Notes under the pieces: model-generated
The model's input: only the letters and a program-made list of their open reading frames with translations
Told to the model about the DNA's origin: nothing
Databases searched by the model: none
In this document: in pieces, positions 1-11,973 of the stretch
How the letters are laid out: each line of letters opens with the position of its first letter
Numbering within the stretch: the stretch's first letter is position 1
Translations under genes and position numbers: made by a program
Source of the DNA: Akebia trifoliata
Taxonomy: Eukaryota > Streptophyta > Magnoliopsida > Ranunculales > Lardizabalaceae
Length of the DNA: 64,000 bases
Assembly: GCA_017979445.1 (NCBI GenBank)
Contig: CM030706.1
Location: 13,936,967-14,000,966 of the forward strand
Direction of reading: 5' to 3'

Positions 1-15
1 CCAAACCGCGTGACA

Positions 16-23
16 TATATAAA
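16..23 (+). promoter_or_regulatory. TATA-box-like motif in LTR-C
   Basis: TATATAAA lies just upstream of the CpG-rich 170-bp tandem repeat. This order (TATA, then repeated leader) suits a U3/R boundary in an LTR, but it is only a motif match. Confidence 0.35.
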
Positions 24-29
24 CGAAAA

Positions 30-560
30 TTTTGACTTTCCTCCGATTCTTCCACCTCAGATCTCTCACAAACGGTTCGCCGTCGACGATCGACGCAGAA
101 GGGAGAAATGTCCGCAGCTACGTTCTCTACAAAACCCACCCAACTTTTCTTCGTTTCACTTTCTATTTCACCCGATATCGTCAAAAATCAGCCGTATTCG
201 GATACGAAAATTTCGAAACTTTGACCTCGGATTTCGTCCGTTTCGGGGTCAAATCGCTTTCCGACGCAGAAGGGAGAAACGTCCGTCGTCTCATTCTCTA
301 CATAACCCACCTAAATTCCTTCCGTTTTCTCATCTTTTTCACCCGTATAGTCAAAAATCAGCCGTATTTTTATACGAAGATTTCGTAACTTCAACCTCAA
401 TTTTCATCAATTTCGGGGTCAAACCGTCTTTCATCGTAGAAGGGAGAAGAGACGAGCACATCGAGATCTTCAAAACCACCGGGCCGGTTTCGAAAATCAG
501 CCGTTTCGAAGTTCGGTCCGTCTCGATTTCCGTGCCATTCGCCTCGATTTTCGCGCATGT
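30..560 (+). repeat. ~170-bp tandem repeat, three diverged copies
   Basis: The core GAAGGGAGA occurs at 98, 269 and 439 (spacings 171 and 170). Each is followed by an AAAATCAGCCGT core at about 184, 354 and 494. The units are unusually rich in CpG for this AT-rich window. The homologous position of solo LTR-A (21080-21885) does not show this array, so it is specific to this LTR variant. Confidence 0.75.
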
Positions 561-2728
561 GCTTCAATTCTGTCGCCTAGTGATTGTAAGGAACTCTCAA
601 TTTCTATTAGTAATCTAGATTGTGAAAATTGCATTTAGGATTTTATCGAAAAATTTGGATGTATTTTTAAAATATAGAATTATTTTGTTATTTCAAAAAT
701 TCACGCCAGAAATTGCATGTTTGATATGTTTAATTGTATTTTTAATAAATTATACGTGGGTAGGGTGTTTTAACGGGTTATTGCCATAAATTGGGTCTTG
801 TGCACTGCTCGGACCCCGTTTTGATATGAAATTTGTATTTTTTTTTCAATATTATTGATAGAAATAAATTCTATAGTTGAAAAATGTGATTTAATATTCA
901 ATGAACTCATATTGAGTTGATGAATATCAGAAAATGGATATTTTATGAAGAGATTGAAAACTGTAAAAGTCGAAAAAAGGGAAAAAGGGTATGAAACGGT
1001 AAAATGTCAGAGTCACACCCGAGGGGTGATGTCTGCATTTTACGTTGTTGTGTTGTGTGTAGGTTGGTGAACAGATATCCAGGGATAATATTATTGGTTG
1101 CATGTTTATTTCCTTTCTGTTAGCGCGAGGCGCTGTTTACGTTTCCGTTATATTATTTATTTTACGCCGGGTGGCCACACTTGCATGGTAGGAAACTGGA
1201 TATCTATTCTCAACCTTGTATTGTTAATTTCTCTTTTATTTTCAAATGAAAATAATATACATATGTAGCTATTTTGTGAGCTGTTAAAGAGTTTGTGAAT
1301 GCCTGAAGGGATAGTGCATCATATCATCCGGAGTGGTGTACTATCCTGGGATGTACGGTAGGGACCACCAAGCTCATACGTGGTATGGGACGCGTATGAG
1401 AGTGGAGTCACAACTAGAATCCGGGTTTATTCTTCTCTATCTTTACCAGTGAACTTGTAATGTAAAAGTGGTCGTATACGAATGGTTTGTATATTTGGGA
1501 ATCACATGTACGCCTGATAGGCATAGACGAAGATGATTGGTCAGTGATCACTAACAATCTATAGTAGTCGAACGTTCTGACACATCGAAAAGAGACCCAT
1601 TGCTTACGGTCACGTCAAACGGTCAGCCTGAGCCGGATAAATGGTCAACCAAGCGTGGTAAGTGCAGCGACCGACCACAAAATCAGGAACTAAAAGCCAG
1701 AGAGAAATTGTAACATCATGTCCTGACTGGGAACGATCCAGTCGTGAATCCCAACACTCTAATTCCAATACTCCACCATTGTGTATTATGTATCTGTTGT
1801 TTATTTTGATATATAAAATGAAATCCATGTTTATTATTTCCCTTTGATCAATTAGATTTGTATAAAAAGATAATGTTATAGTGAGTACTGCTGATCGATG
1901 TAATGTGAGTTTTAAAATGTTTAGTTGTTCATCCCTGGCTATATGTACCAGTTAATCGTAATTTCTTCTGTAAAACTTTAATTATTTGAAAATGATTCAG
2001 TATGCTTATTCGTTCATGTTAGGAGGGGTTATTAGCAGAAATTGTTTGTTTCCCTACTAGGTAACCATTGTTACTCACCATTTCCTTCTCCATTTTTTTT
2101 AGTTTCAGATTCAGAGCTTGGCGAGGCAAGTATAGAGTACGAATGAAGATCATCTGGTTGGTCAGATAGACAACCAGAATTCGTCACCTGGTAAGTACTA
2201 GGGCTATACCCCCTAGTGGTGTCAATTCCCCCAAATAGTTTTATAGATTCTGTCTTCAGTGTTAGGATTTCTGTTAGAGTGAGAAATTTTGTATAATCCT
2301 GTATTCTAGTTATTCTTCCGCACTTATTAGACGTATATAAGCTTCCGCTAGTATTATATTTTATATATGTATGCAGGATTGTATGTCGGTTATCAGGTGC
2401 AGGTTGAACGCCTTGGAATGCTAACATAAACAGAGGAGACCATGCCGAAATTTCGAGGTGTTACATAATACCTCGAGATCTGACATGGGGATTTGTGTTA
2501 GCGTTCGGCGGGGCGCCACACTTGACTTCTTAATGGGATCTTTTCTATTGGATAGAACATCCCATGAATTTATTGAATTAGGAGCTAGGAAGTTCAACAA
2601 CATAGCTATGTGATCTTCCAAGGATAATGAAAATAACATGAGCTTAACACTCTCCTCATCTAAATTCTAGTTTTTAAAGATTTGAAATATGGTTAGGAAT
2701 CAATTGAGGTGGGTATAAAACTGTTCTC

Positions 2729-3946
2729 TAAGTAATGTCTCGAAACACTGAATTATACGCACGTTTCCCATACATTTATCTTGATTTTTATCCCTATTTC
2801 TCCTTATTAAGATAATAATCATGATAAACCTCGAAACATTATGTTGCATGTTAATTAGGTTTAATTATACATAAATAAATTCATTTATTAGATAAATCTA
2901 ATTATGTGCGTTTCTTGTGAAGAAAATCAACAATTTAGAATCGAAATCTCAAGACAAAAGCATTTGGGCCCACTTTGGAATGCCCTAATCATTTGAAATG
3001 CCTTAATCCTTAACTTATATTTACATCTTTTGTCTTCTTGTGCAAAGAAAAGTGTCGGATACTTTTAAATTTTTCTACACACTTTTTTCTCTATAAATAG
3101 AGCTTCAATCTCTAGAGAAACCTTCATTCCCTTTTGATTCTCTTATCCAAGACTCCTTTAATCAAAGGCTCTTAACTTCTTCTTTTATATTTTTGTATTT
3201 TTATCTTCTAGTTTTTTTTTTTTGGCTAAATAGTCTTATAAGATGTAGAAGAAAAAGAATTTGTAAGTTTTTCCATGAAATGAAGAAAAGTTCTTTCATT
3301 TCTTATCTTTTCTCTCTTGTAATGACATTAAGCTAAGCTCCCTTCCATTGGAAAGTAGAAAAACTTAGAGCAAGTTCTTGTGTTGTTTCTAATTTTATGC
3401 TTTTCTTTTATCTAAAATGCCCATGAGTTCTCTTTAAGATTTTTTACAAATTTTATTCTTAATATAGGTACTTTATGCTTAGATTACATCAAGATAACAT
3501 ATGCTTAAACTAGATAATTGGTAGTAAGAAGTTCAATGAATTCTACTTTGTTTATATTCTCTCATTTGATTTCATTTGCTAAACGTTTAGATATAAAGAG
3601 CTCACACCAAGCCCTTACGATTGAGTTATAAAAAGGTTAGAGACTAGTAATTGCTCATCAACATGTTCTAGGTAGATCCACCTCTAATGGTGCTTTAATT
3701 TCATAAGTTTACTTGCTTTTAACTTCATTTACTTTGGTTAATTTTCTAGCAACTTTAAATCTTCTTAATAAGTTCAAAAATACAAAGAAAAACAATTTTA
3801 ATTCCTTTTTGTTAATTCAAATTTGATCCTCTTAGCTTAACTCTACTCTTATTTTCTATTGGTTTCGATCCCCTACTTGCTCAACAAGTAAGGTAAAAGT
3901 AAGATTAATATTAACTCCAATGGAAAGAACAACGATAGTCCCACTA
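2729..3946 (+). mobile_element. Solo LTR, Athila family
   Basis: An LTR of 1218 bp with no internal region, closely matching 8513-9668 and 18829-20042. The flanks 2724-2728 (TTCTC) and 3947-3951 (TTCAC) form a 5-bp duplication with one mismatch. The undisturbed target is visible as GTGAA at 12233-12237 of the full element. It arose by insertion followed by LTR-LTR recombination. The ends are mutated (TAAGTAATG instead of TGATGAGTG). Confidence 0.85.
3092..3099 (+). promoter_or_regulatory. TATA box in solo LTR
   Basis: TATAAATA, at the same place as in the two LTRs of the full Athila element (8857 and 19191), inside the conserved context CTCTATAAATAGA. Confidence 0.6.
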
Positions 3947-5415
3947 TTCACGTTTTAAACCATAAAACTTAGGGAGCATGTTTATGGTGGCTGCCCTAAT
4001 TTCAAATTGATGTGCATTGTATAGTAGTAACACAATGCACGTGAATAGGGTAATAGAAGTTGGAGTGAAGAGCTCATTAAGAGTTCACTCTCAATCACCC
4101 ATCATGTTTAATGAGGGTTTCTTACGAATTTTACTAATGATATGCTCGATCTCATGATCAAATGGTTCTAATGTGTTACTCCTAGATCGTCTATTAAGCA
4201 TGCAATTCACAAAGTAATTTAAACAATCACAAAAGAAAAAACTGGATCTAAATAAGTTGTCTAACTCTAGACAGCTCCTAATTTGTTAGAAATTACACAA
4301 CTAGCTTTCCAACTCAATTCTATGAAATCAAATTCAGATTATTCAGATCTCCAGATCAAAGGTGGTGCACAGTGCATAAGTAAGGACACTCTTAAATCAC
4401 CTTCTTTTCTCAAATAGACTAAGTCTATCCCCTTAAAAGAGCAAGATCTTATTATATGCCAAATATGATAAAAAAGAGCAATCGGCACAACTTGAAATGG
4501 ATTTCTTCTATTGAGTTTGTAGGCTCTATAATCAAGTATAATTGATTTTAATTAGTTTGATTAGATGACTAGTGAGTTGATTTTTCTAATTAGAGCAAGG
4601 AATTGGTAATGACCTCCAATCTTTATCTTATAGTGTATCCCTAGAAGAGGGGTGCACTTTACTAAGCCTAATTAACTAATACAAGAGTGTGTAAAGTGGA
4701 AAATAACAAACAAATGTAAGGAATAACCCACTAGCAATAAATAGCGTGAGTGTTTCAAATTTACCTCTCGTGCTAGATGGGGTGAAGACGGATTGAGTCG
4801 ACTTAGGCCACCAACTCCGATTTTGTTATGTGAATCGAATGAGCCGTCACAGTATCGTCCAACCATCGTTCTTCCTTAGTCTATTACAATCCAAGTTTTC
4901 TTGAATAATTAATGAAATAATGAAAGTTTTACAAAGTTCCTAATACAAATGGATCTAAAATAGAAAAGAAATCTAACTAAAAAGATAAAACAAAGAAAAA
5001 CTCAGCAAGATGGAATAAATCTTGGATCTAATGGGCTACACTTGGTCTTTTTGTCCAAAGATTTCTCTAACCTATAAAAAAAATAGAGTGTTAGAAAATG
5101 ACCAAAATAGAAAAGAAAAAATCAAAACTAAATCTGATGTTGCAACCCATAAGATAATTAAAGAGATGTGTAAAAAATTGATAAATTAATTCTCTAGGAT
5201 CAATGTGGCGTAGTCAAAGTTCATTACTTCACATTGAAACCTCGAGATCTGTGTCTGAATTTTTTCCACAGATCTTGGAATTTCTTCCTGGTTGTAATGA
5301 GCACAAACTTTTTTACATTTTGAAAAAAATTTGGATCGACTGAAAATAAAAACAAAAATAAAAACAAAGAAAATACAAAAATAACTTCAACAAACTTAAA
5401 ACATAACTACACCTT

Positions 5416-5432
5416 TTCCCAATAGTGGCTTC
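5416..5432 (-). other. Decayed tRNA-Asp-type primer binding site
   Basis: On the minus strand this reads TGAAGCCACTATTGGGA next to the LTR end. It aligns with TGGCCCCGCTGCCGGGA of the full Athila and with the usual plant tRNA-Asp PBS. Most differences are G-to-A or C-to-T, the pattern expected from deamination of methylated cytosines. Confidence 0.65.
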
Positions 5433-5438
5433 AAAATA

Positions 5439-6135
5439 TGATGTCGTCGTTGTCATCTCATTAGAAATTATATTATATTCTCCTGAGCTTGTAGGCAAGT
5501 AAGTATCGAACCCAAGAGAAATGGGGGATCTTACCAAGTTAGCAAGAATGAAGTTAACCTAAGTTGCAATTTAAAACCTGTTATTGTATTTCTGTGAAAC
5601 AAAATGGAGAGTAAATGAATGTTACTGAAAATTAAAGTAATATAAGAGAAAATTATAATTAGAAAACAAAAAATAAAGTCATTAGTGATTAGAGTAGCTT
5701 AGGATTAACCAATAAAACTGTATTTGAATTTATCCCTCTTTGCACTCAACCTCAAGGGCTTGGTGTGAACTCCTTGTGTTAAAAGATATGGCATGAAACT
5801 TTTTGAGAAAACACATAGTTTGGACTTCTTCACTCACTAATGTGTGAAGTCCCTAACACCAAATATCTAGTTCAAGTATGTTCTATCTTGATCTTATCTA
5901 AGCATAAAACATCTAACTTAAGCATATGAGGTGTAAAGATTCATCTAAAGCGTTGATCCATTAAAGTTGGATAAAACTTTGAAGTGAATCCTATAAATAT
6001 TATAAAAAATATAGAAACATAAATAAATAGCACAGTATTAAAGTTTGCTCCTAGGCTTCCTCCTTTCACTAATGGAGGGATTCTATTCTATCATCATGAC
6101 AAGGATACAAAAAGAAGTAAGAGAAACAACACTTG
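5439..6135 (-). mobile_element. 5' LTR of the inverted Athila remnant, partial
   Basis: Strongly diverged LTR on the minus strand. Landmarks shared with 8513-9668 are the LTR terminus near 5439, the CAAGGGCTTGGTGTGAACTC block near 5750-5773, and the block near 6048-6075 with CACTAATGGAGG. It is interrupted at 6136 by LTR-B, so its other end lies beyond the nested block. Confidence 0.65.
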
Positions 6136-7274
6136 TGTGGCACCTCCGAAACACTAAGACAAAGTCTCATGTCAAATCTTGAGGTACTAAGTGGTGCCTC
6201 GAAATTTAGCATGGTTTCCTCTGTTTATGTTAGCATTCCAAGGCACTCAAATACTCGATAAATCATACATATGATATACTACATATATATACAAAAATAA
6301 AATAATAGTGGAAGCCAATGTACATCTAACTATGTAAGGTAGATTAGAATGTGGAAGAAGTAAATAATATACATGATTCTATTAAAACTCCTCACTTTAA
6401 CAAAAGTTCTAACGCTCAACCCAAAATTTATAATACTACCTAGACAAACTGACACTACTAGGGGGTATAGAACCAATACTCACAAGTAATGAGTTCTGAT
6501 CATCTATTTGACTAACCAGGTGATCCTTACATGCTAATGTTACTCTACATCGGCCTCGTCAAGTGTAGAGCCTGAAATTAAAAAAATGATAAAGAAATAG
6601 TGAGTAAAATAACTACCCAATAGGGAAGCAAACAATTCTTGTCAATAATCGCATCCTAGTATGAACGAGTAAGCATTTTAAATTATTTCAATACATGCAA
6701 AGTTTTACAGAATGAAGTACGATTAACTGGTATATATAGTCAAGGATAAGCAACTAAACAGTTAAAATTCACATTTCATCAATTAACATTACTCACTATA
6801 GCATTTTTTTTATACAAATCTAATTGATAAAATTGAAACATTAAACATGTTTTTCATTTTATAATTCAAAATAAAGCAACAAATACACAATGCATGATAG
6901 TGAAGTATTGGGATTAAAAAGTTTGGATTCTACGACTGGATGGCTCCTAGTTAGGACATGGTGTTCCAATAATAAAGTATTAGCTCTTAATTTTGTGATC
7001 GATTGTTGCATTACCACACTTGCAGGACTATTATTCAGTTCAGGTTGGTCGTTTAACGTGACTATAAGCAGTGGGTATCTTTTCGATGTGTCAAGACATT
7101 TGACTACTATAACTGTTAGTAATCACTGACCAATCATCTTCGTCTATACCTATCAGGCATGCATGTGATTCCCATTATACATCTCCACTCATGTACGACC
7201 ACCTTTACATTACAAGTTTACTAGTAAAGATAGAAAGGAATATACTCGGATTCCAGTTGTGAGTCCACTCTAAT
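6136..7274 (-). mobile_element. Tekay-like LTR-B, left (3') part
   Basis: Minus-strand LTR beginning with TGTGGCACC on the plus strand and flanked on the left by ACTTG. It continues at 21891-22727 after the insertion of solo LTR-A. Joining the two parts across the CTAAT duplication restores the sequence order seen in the other copies. No coding capacity is evident; the open frame at 6890-7129 lies within the LTR. Confidence 0.75.
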
Positions 7275-8512
7275 TGTGGCGTCCTGCCAAATGCTAATAC
7301 AAATCCCGAGGTCAAACCTTGAAGTTTAAATAGTTTCCTCTTCTTATGTTAGCATTTCACGGAACTCAAAAGCAAAGAAAACTGATAAGCCAATAACCAA
7401 TAAATCTTGTATATAGCAATGTTTCAAAATACACAAGATGTGGAAGACAATAAATTACGAATATCGTAGAATTTGCTCAGAGTTGCACAAAAAGGTGGAA
7501 ATATACAGGATTACAAAAATTTCCCCACTCTAACATAGACCTAGCACTCGGCCCCCAAAAAGAACCTATACCTCTCCTAGGACGAACAGACTCCTAGTAG
7601 AAGTAGTCATGATGCTCACCAAATAACGGACTCTGATCGTCGGTATGACCTGTAGGCTCAGAAGCTAAAAAAAACAGGAAGAAAAGGGTGAGTAACAATA
7701 GTTACCCAATAAGTCCACAAAGAGTCCCTACTAATAACCTTACCTAACATGTATGAATAAGCATACTGAAACATTTTAATACATGCAAGTTTTACTATTA
7801 AAACTACGGTTAACTGGTACGTATAGTCAGGGATGAACAACTAAATAGTTTTAAAGATTCATATGACATCAATCATCAATACTCACTATATATTTTTATT
7901 TTGTTGTACAACTTATGATTTATCACATTGAAATAACAAGCATGCTTTGTAGTTTATAATTCAAAATATAACAAGAGATATATAATATAAAGTGGTGGAG
8001 TAGTAGAATTAGAGAGTTGGGATTCACGACTGGATCGCTTCCAGTCGGGACATGATGTTACAACATAAATTCGACTTTTAGTTCCTAATTTTGTGGCTGG
8101 TCGCTGCTCTTACCACACTGGTGACCATTTATCCAGCTCAGGCGGACCGTTTGACGTGACCATAAGTAATGGTTCTCTTTTCGATGTGTTAGAATGTTCG
8201 ACTACTACTAGATTGTTAGTGATTACTAACTAATCATCTTCGTCTATGCCTATCACGCATGCATGTGATTCCCAAAGTAAACACTCCATTCATATACGAC
8301 CACCTTTACAATACACGTTCATTGGTAAAGATATAAGGGAATGAAATCGGATTCCAGTTGTGACTCCACTTTCCTACGCGTCCCATACCATGTATGAGCT
8401 TGGTGGTCCCTACCGTACATCCCAAGATAGTACACCACTCCGGATGATGTGATGCACTATCTCTTCAAGCATTCACAGACTCTTTAACAGCTCACAAAAT
8501 AGCTACGTATAT

Positions 8513-9668
8513 TGATGAGTGTCTCGAAACACTCAATTATACGCACATTTTCCAGATATTTATCTTGATTTTTTTCCCTATTTCTTCGTATTAAGGTAAT
8601 AATCATGATAATCTTGAAACACCATGTTGCATGTTAAATAGGCTTAATTATACATAAATAAATTCATTTACTAGATAAATCTAATTACGTGTGTTTCTTG
8701 TGCAGAAAATCAATATTTTGAAATCAAAATCTCAAGGCAAAAGCATTTAGGCCCACTTTGGAATGTCCTAATCTTTAACTCGTATTCTCCTTTTTTGTCT
8801 TTTTGTGCAAAGAAAAGTGGAGCCTACCTTTAGACTCTTCTACATACATTTTTCTCTATAAATAGAACCTCAATCTCTAGAGAAAGGATCCCCTCTTGGT
8901 TCTCTTATCCATGATTCCTTTAATATAAGACTTTTTATCCTATTATCTTATTTTTTGAATTTTTATCTTCTAGTTCTTTTCTTTCAGCTAAAAGTTTGGT
9001 AAGAAGAAGAAGAAGTTGTAAGTTTCTCTATGAAATGAAGAAAAGTTCTTTCATCTCTTATCTTCTCTCTCTTGCAATGATATTAGGCTAAGCTCCCCTC
9101 CATTGGAGAGTGGAAAAGTCTAGAGCAAGTTCTTGTTTTATTTCTAATTTCATGCTTTTCTTTTATTTAAAATGCTTATGAGTTCTCTTTAAGATTTCTT
9201 GCACATTTTATTCTTCATATAGATACTTTATACTTAGATTAGATCAAGATAAAGTATGTTTAAACCAGATATTGGTAGTAAGAAGTTTTCAAAAAATTCT
9301 ACTTTGTTTATGTTCCCTCATTTAATTTCATTTGTAAAAATTTTCGATCTAAGGAGCAAACACCAAGCCCTTACGATTGAGTTATAAAAATGGTAGAAAC
9401 TAGGAATTGCTCATCAACATGTTCTAGGTAGATCCACCTCCAATGGTAGTTTAATTTCATAAGTTTACTTGCTTTTAATTTCATTTACTTTAGTTCATTT
9501 TCTAGCAATTTTACATCTTCTTATAAGTTCAAGTTAATTTGAATTTTATCCTCTTAGCTTAACTCTACTCCTCCTTTCTCTTGAGTTCGATCCCCTACTT
9601 GCCCCACAAGTAAAGTAAAAGTAAGGTTATTATTAACTCCGATGAGAAGAACAACGATAGTCTCATCA
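8513..9668 (+). repeat. 5' LTR of the Athila element
   Basis: Begins TGATGAGTGTCTCG and ends GTCTCATCA. It is 1156 bp against 1214 bp for its partner because of small deletions. In the first 250 or so aligned bases I count about 15-17 substitutions against 18829 onward, indicating an old insertion. Confidence 0.9.
8857..8864 (+). promoter_or_regulatory. TATA box, Athila 5' LTR
   Basis: TATAAATA in CTCTATAAATAGA, conserved in all three copies of this LTR. It probably marks the U3/R boundary and Pol II start of the genomic RNA. Confidence 0.65.
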
Positions 9669-9674
9669 GAATTT

Positions 9675-9690
9675 TGGCCCCGCTGCCGGG
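9675..9690 (+). other. Primer binding site, tRNA-Asp type
   Basis: TGGCCCCGCTGCCGGG lies 6 bp after the LTR. It resembles the complement of the plant tRNA-Asp 3' end (TGGCGCCGTTGCCGG) with two changes. This site would prime minus-strand DNA synthesis. Confidence 0.85.
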
Positions 9691-10657
9691 AAAAGGTAAA
9701 GGTAGTAGTGGTAAGTTTTGATTTAAAATTCATTTTTTTTATTTTTATTTTATTTTATTTTTTCTTTTGGTTTCTTTCTGTAAGTTCAAGTGTTCTTGAG
9801 GTTTTAAGAGAGAAAAAAAGAAGAAAAAACATTTTAAAAAAAAAGTCATTCCCGTTTTCTTTTTCACCCTAGACAGCAGAACTTAAACTAACTGTAACTT
9901 TCTGCTCCGATCTTCGATTAACTATTATAGTATATCGATTTGGGGTAGAACGAAATTTTTTATAAAATGTGACAAAATCAACAAGATTTTGGTAAGTCAG
10001 ATTATTTTTTTGAATCCGTTTACTATCATTTCTGCTAACATTTCTATTTTATTTCTTATAGGTGAATATTTTTTTTCTTCTCTTCTTTCAATTACAATGA
10101 ATCTTTAGTTAAGTTTATTTTTCTGTTTTAGAAACTCTTGTATAGGATTCCTTGTAATTTTTTTTAATTATCCAAGAAGGCTTGGATTGTAATAGACTAA
10201 GGAAGGACGACGGGTGGACAATACCGTCACGGCTCCTTAGGTTCGCACACCAAAATTGGAGTTGGTGGCCTAAGTCGACTCAAACTGTCTTCACCCCATC
10301 TAGCATGAGAGGTAATCTCGAAATACCCACGCCTCTCTATGCTAGTGAGTTACTCCTTGCCTTTGTATGTTATTTTTTTCAATTTACACACACTTGGAAT
10401 AGTTAATTAAGTAGTAAAGAGCACCCTTCTCCTAAGGATGGCATGATAAGATAAGGATTGGAAGACATTACCAATTCCTTACTTTAATTAGGATAATCAA
10501 CTCACTAGTCATCCAATCAAATTAAATAAAATCAATTAGACTTGACTATAGGGCCCACAAGCTCAATAGGAGAAATTTCACTTTAAGTTGTGCCAATTGC
10601 GCTTCTTGGTCATCTTTTGTATCTAGTAAGATCTTGCCCTTTGAGGGGATAAACTCA

Positions 10658-11760
10658 GGTGGTGTTTGTTTGCGCTATTTTTCAGCGCTTATTGCTGAAA
10701 AAAATTAAATTCAGCACTTTTGTCAAAATAGCGCGTTTGTTTACTCTATATTTTCAGCGCTTATTGCTGAAAATAAGTGAAAAAAATTCAGCACTATTTT
10801 GATGCTGAAAAAAAGTGCTGAAGCGGTAAGCACTTCGTTTTTTTCAACACGGACAAGTATGCCCTTTGTTTTTTTGATCATGGACAAGTATGCCCTTATT
10901 CTTGAAAGGATATTACCTCTTTTATCCCATGGATAAGTATATAAACACCCCACAAATTAATAAACCCACACCATAGTTAAATTATTTTGTCTTATATGGG
11001 TTAAAAGTTTTGGAATGAGTTGATTTTTGGTGAGGATGATCTCTACAATGAGGAGATCATCCTCACAAAAAATCAGCACATCTTGAAACTTCTAACCCTA
11101 TCAAAACAAGTTCAAGAACCGTAAATTGTCCTTTTTTTTTTTTGAAAACTATTTTTGACGAGTTAGAATTTTCAAAATAGACTGATTTTTGGTTAGGATG
11201 ATCTCTAGACTATATAGGCCATCCTCACTAAAAATTTGCTCATTCCAAAAACTTTAACTCATATAAAACAAAATAAAAAATGGCTTTAGTGTGGGTTGCC
11301 CTTATTAATTCATAGGGTGCTTTGATAATTACACATCCTTCATTTCCATCGAAAATTATTCATCCAAAATTAAGTTATTTTAAAGTTGATTTCAAATTTT
11401 GGTGACTTGTATGACATTATTATTTTTAATTTGAAATTTGTCGGCTTTTATAAATAGAAATTATTATTTATAAATTGAATATTTGAGTATTATTTATTAT
11501 TTAAAAATAAATTGTATTTTAATTTTATAAGAAATAATATATTTTATTGTGTTTGATAATAAATAAGCATTTGAAACATGCAAACAATGTATAATATGAT
11601 TGTAAGGGTAACAAAGACAATTTACCAGTTTCAGCAATGTGTAACAAACATGATTCAGCATCTAAACAAACAACTTTTTCAGCACTTAAATTCAGCGCTT
11701 ATAAGTTTCAGCGCTTAATGCTATTCAACACTTATTCTTTTCAGTTTAACAAACAACACC
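10658..11760 (+). mobile_element. PIF/Harbinger-like non-autonomous DNA transposon
   Basis: A 1103-bp insertion with terminal inverted repeats GGTGGTGTTTGTT and, inverted, GGTGTTGTTTGTT (12 of 13 match). It is flanked by TCA at 10655-10657 and 11761-11763. The inverted Athila remnant has the empty site with TTA at this place (TAA on plus, 4420-4422), and a 3-bp TWA-type target fits PIF/Harbinger. Subterminal copies of TTCAGC and AGCGCTTA lie near both ends. The centre is a nested palindrome. No transposase is present; the minus-strand frame at 10741-10953 is not recognisable. Confidence 0.8.
10935..11325 (+). repeat. Nested palindrome inside the Harbinger-like element
   Basis: Four versions of one ~45-bp unit alternate in orientation: about 10990-11042 with 11052-11098, and 11158-11204 with 11218-11264. 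The first hairpin closes with perfect 14-bp arms, GTGAGGATGATCTC and its complement. The outermost flanks (about 10940-10975 and 11285-11320) are also inverted copies, so the whole block can form one long foldback as well as two smaller hairpins. Confidence 0.8.
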
Positions 11761-11973
11761 TCAGTCTATTCAAGAAAGGAAGATGATTTAAGAGTGCCCT
11801 TGCTTATGCATTGTGCGCCACCTCCTATCTGGAGATCCGAATGATTCAAAATTGACTTTATAGAACTGAGTTGGAAGGTTAGTTGCGCTATTTCTACCCA
11901 GTTAGAAGCTGTCTAGCTTTAGATAACCTATCTAGGTCTAGTCTTTTCTTTTTGTGATTGTTTAATCGACTGT

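Larger units (their letters stand above)
1..2520 (+). mobile_element. Tekay/Del-like LTR (LTR-C), 5' end outside window
   Basis: Plus-strand LTR cut by the window edge. It ends in GCGCCACA at 2520, followed by Athila gag sequence in the other orientation. From about 590 to the end it is colinear with the reverse complement of 6136-7274, 7275-8512, 20048-21080 and 21891-22727, so these are copies of one LTR family. Its family is assigned through the linked gag-pol remnant at 61410-63834. By comparison with the solo copy (about 3.1 kb net), roughly 0.5 kb lies outside the window. The open frame at 10-618 is not a gene: it crosses a tandem repeat and has no counterpart in the other copies. Confidence 0.75.
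2521..4260 (-). pseudogene. Athila gag N-terminal remnant, split by a solo LTR
   Basis: Minus-strand gag. One part (3952 to about 4260) corresponds to 11940-12232 of the full element, the other (2521-2723) to about 12240-12420. Recognisable residues include LFSLSLEDH and LNFLAPNSI, matching the Athila capsid region. The frame is broken by substitutions and by the inserted LTR, and the rest of gag is missing at 2520. In an intact element this protein would form the virus-like particle. Confidence 0.75.
2521..6135 (-). mobile_element. Inverted Athila-like remnant (LTR, PBS, leader, gag start)
   Basis: Minus-strand remnant colinear with the full-length Athila at 8513-20042. It contains part of the 5' LTR (6135 to 5439), a decayed PBS, the leader (5415 to about 4270) and the start of gag (to 2521). 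Its leader lacks the Harbinger-like insertion found in the full copy, so 4411-4440 is a natural empty site. A later solo LTR (2729-3946) splits gag. The remnant is truncated at 2520/2521 by the Tekay-like LTR and at 6135/6136 by LTR-B. The stretch 4270-5415 is untranslated leader with no convincing gene. Confidence 0.8.
9691..11973 (+). other. Athila untranslated leader
   Basis: Non-coding region between PBS and gag, interrupted by a Harbinger-like element at 10658-11760. The part around 10182-10406 is conserved in the inverted remnant (about 4660-4880) although open frames are not, so the conservation is not protein-level. T-rich tracts occur at 9729-9775. Confidence 0.6.

Noticed and set aside
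10..618. 202-codon open frame at the left edge
   Set aside because: It lies in an LTR across a CpG-rich tandem repeat and is not kept in other copies.
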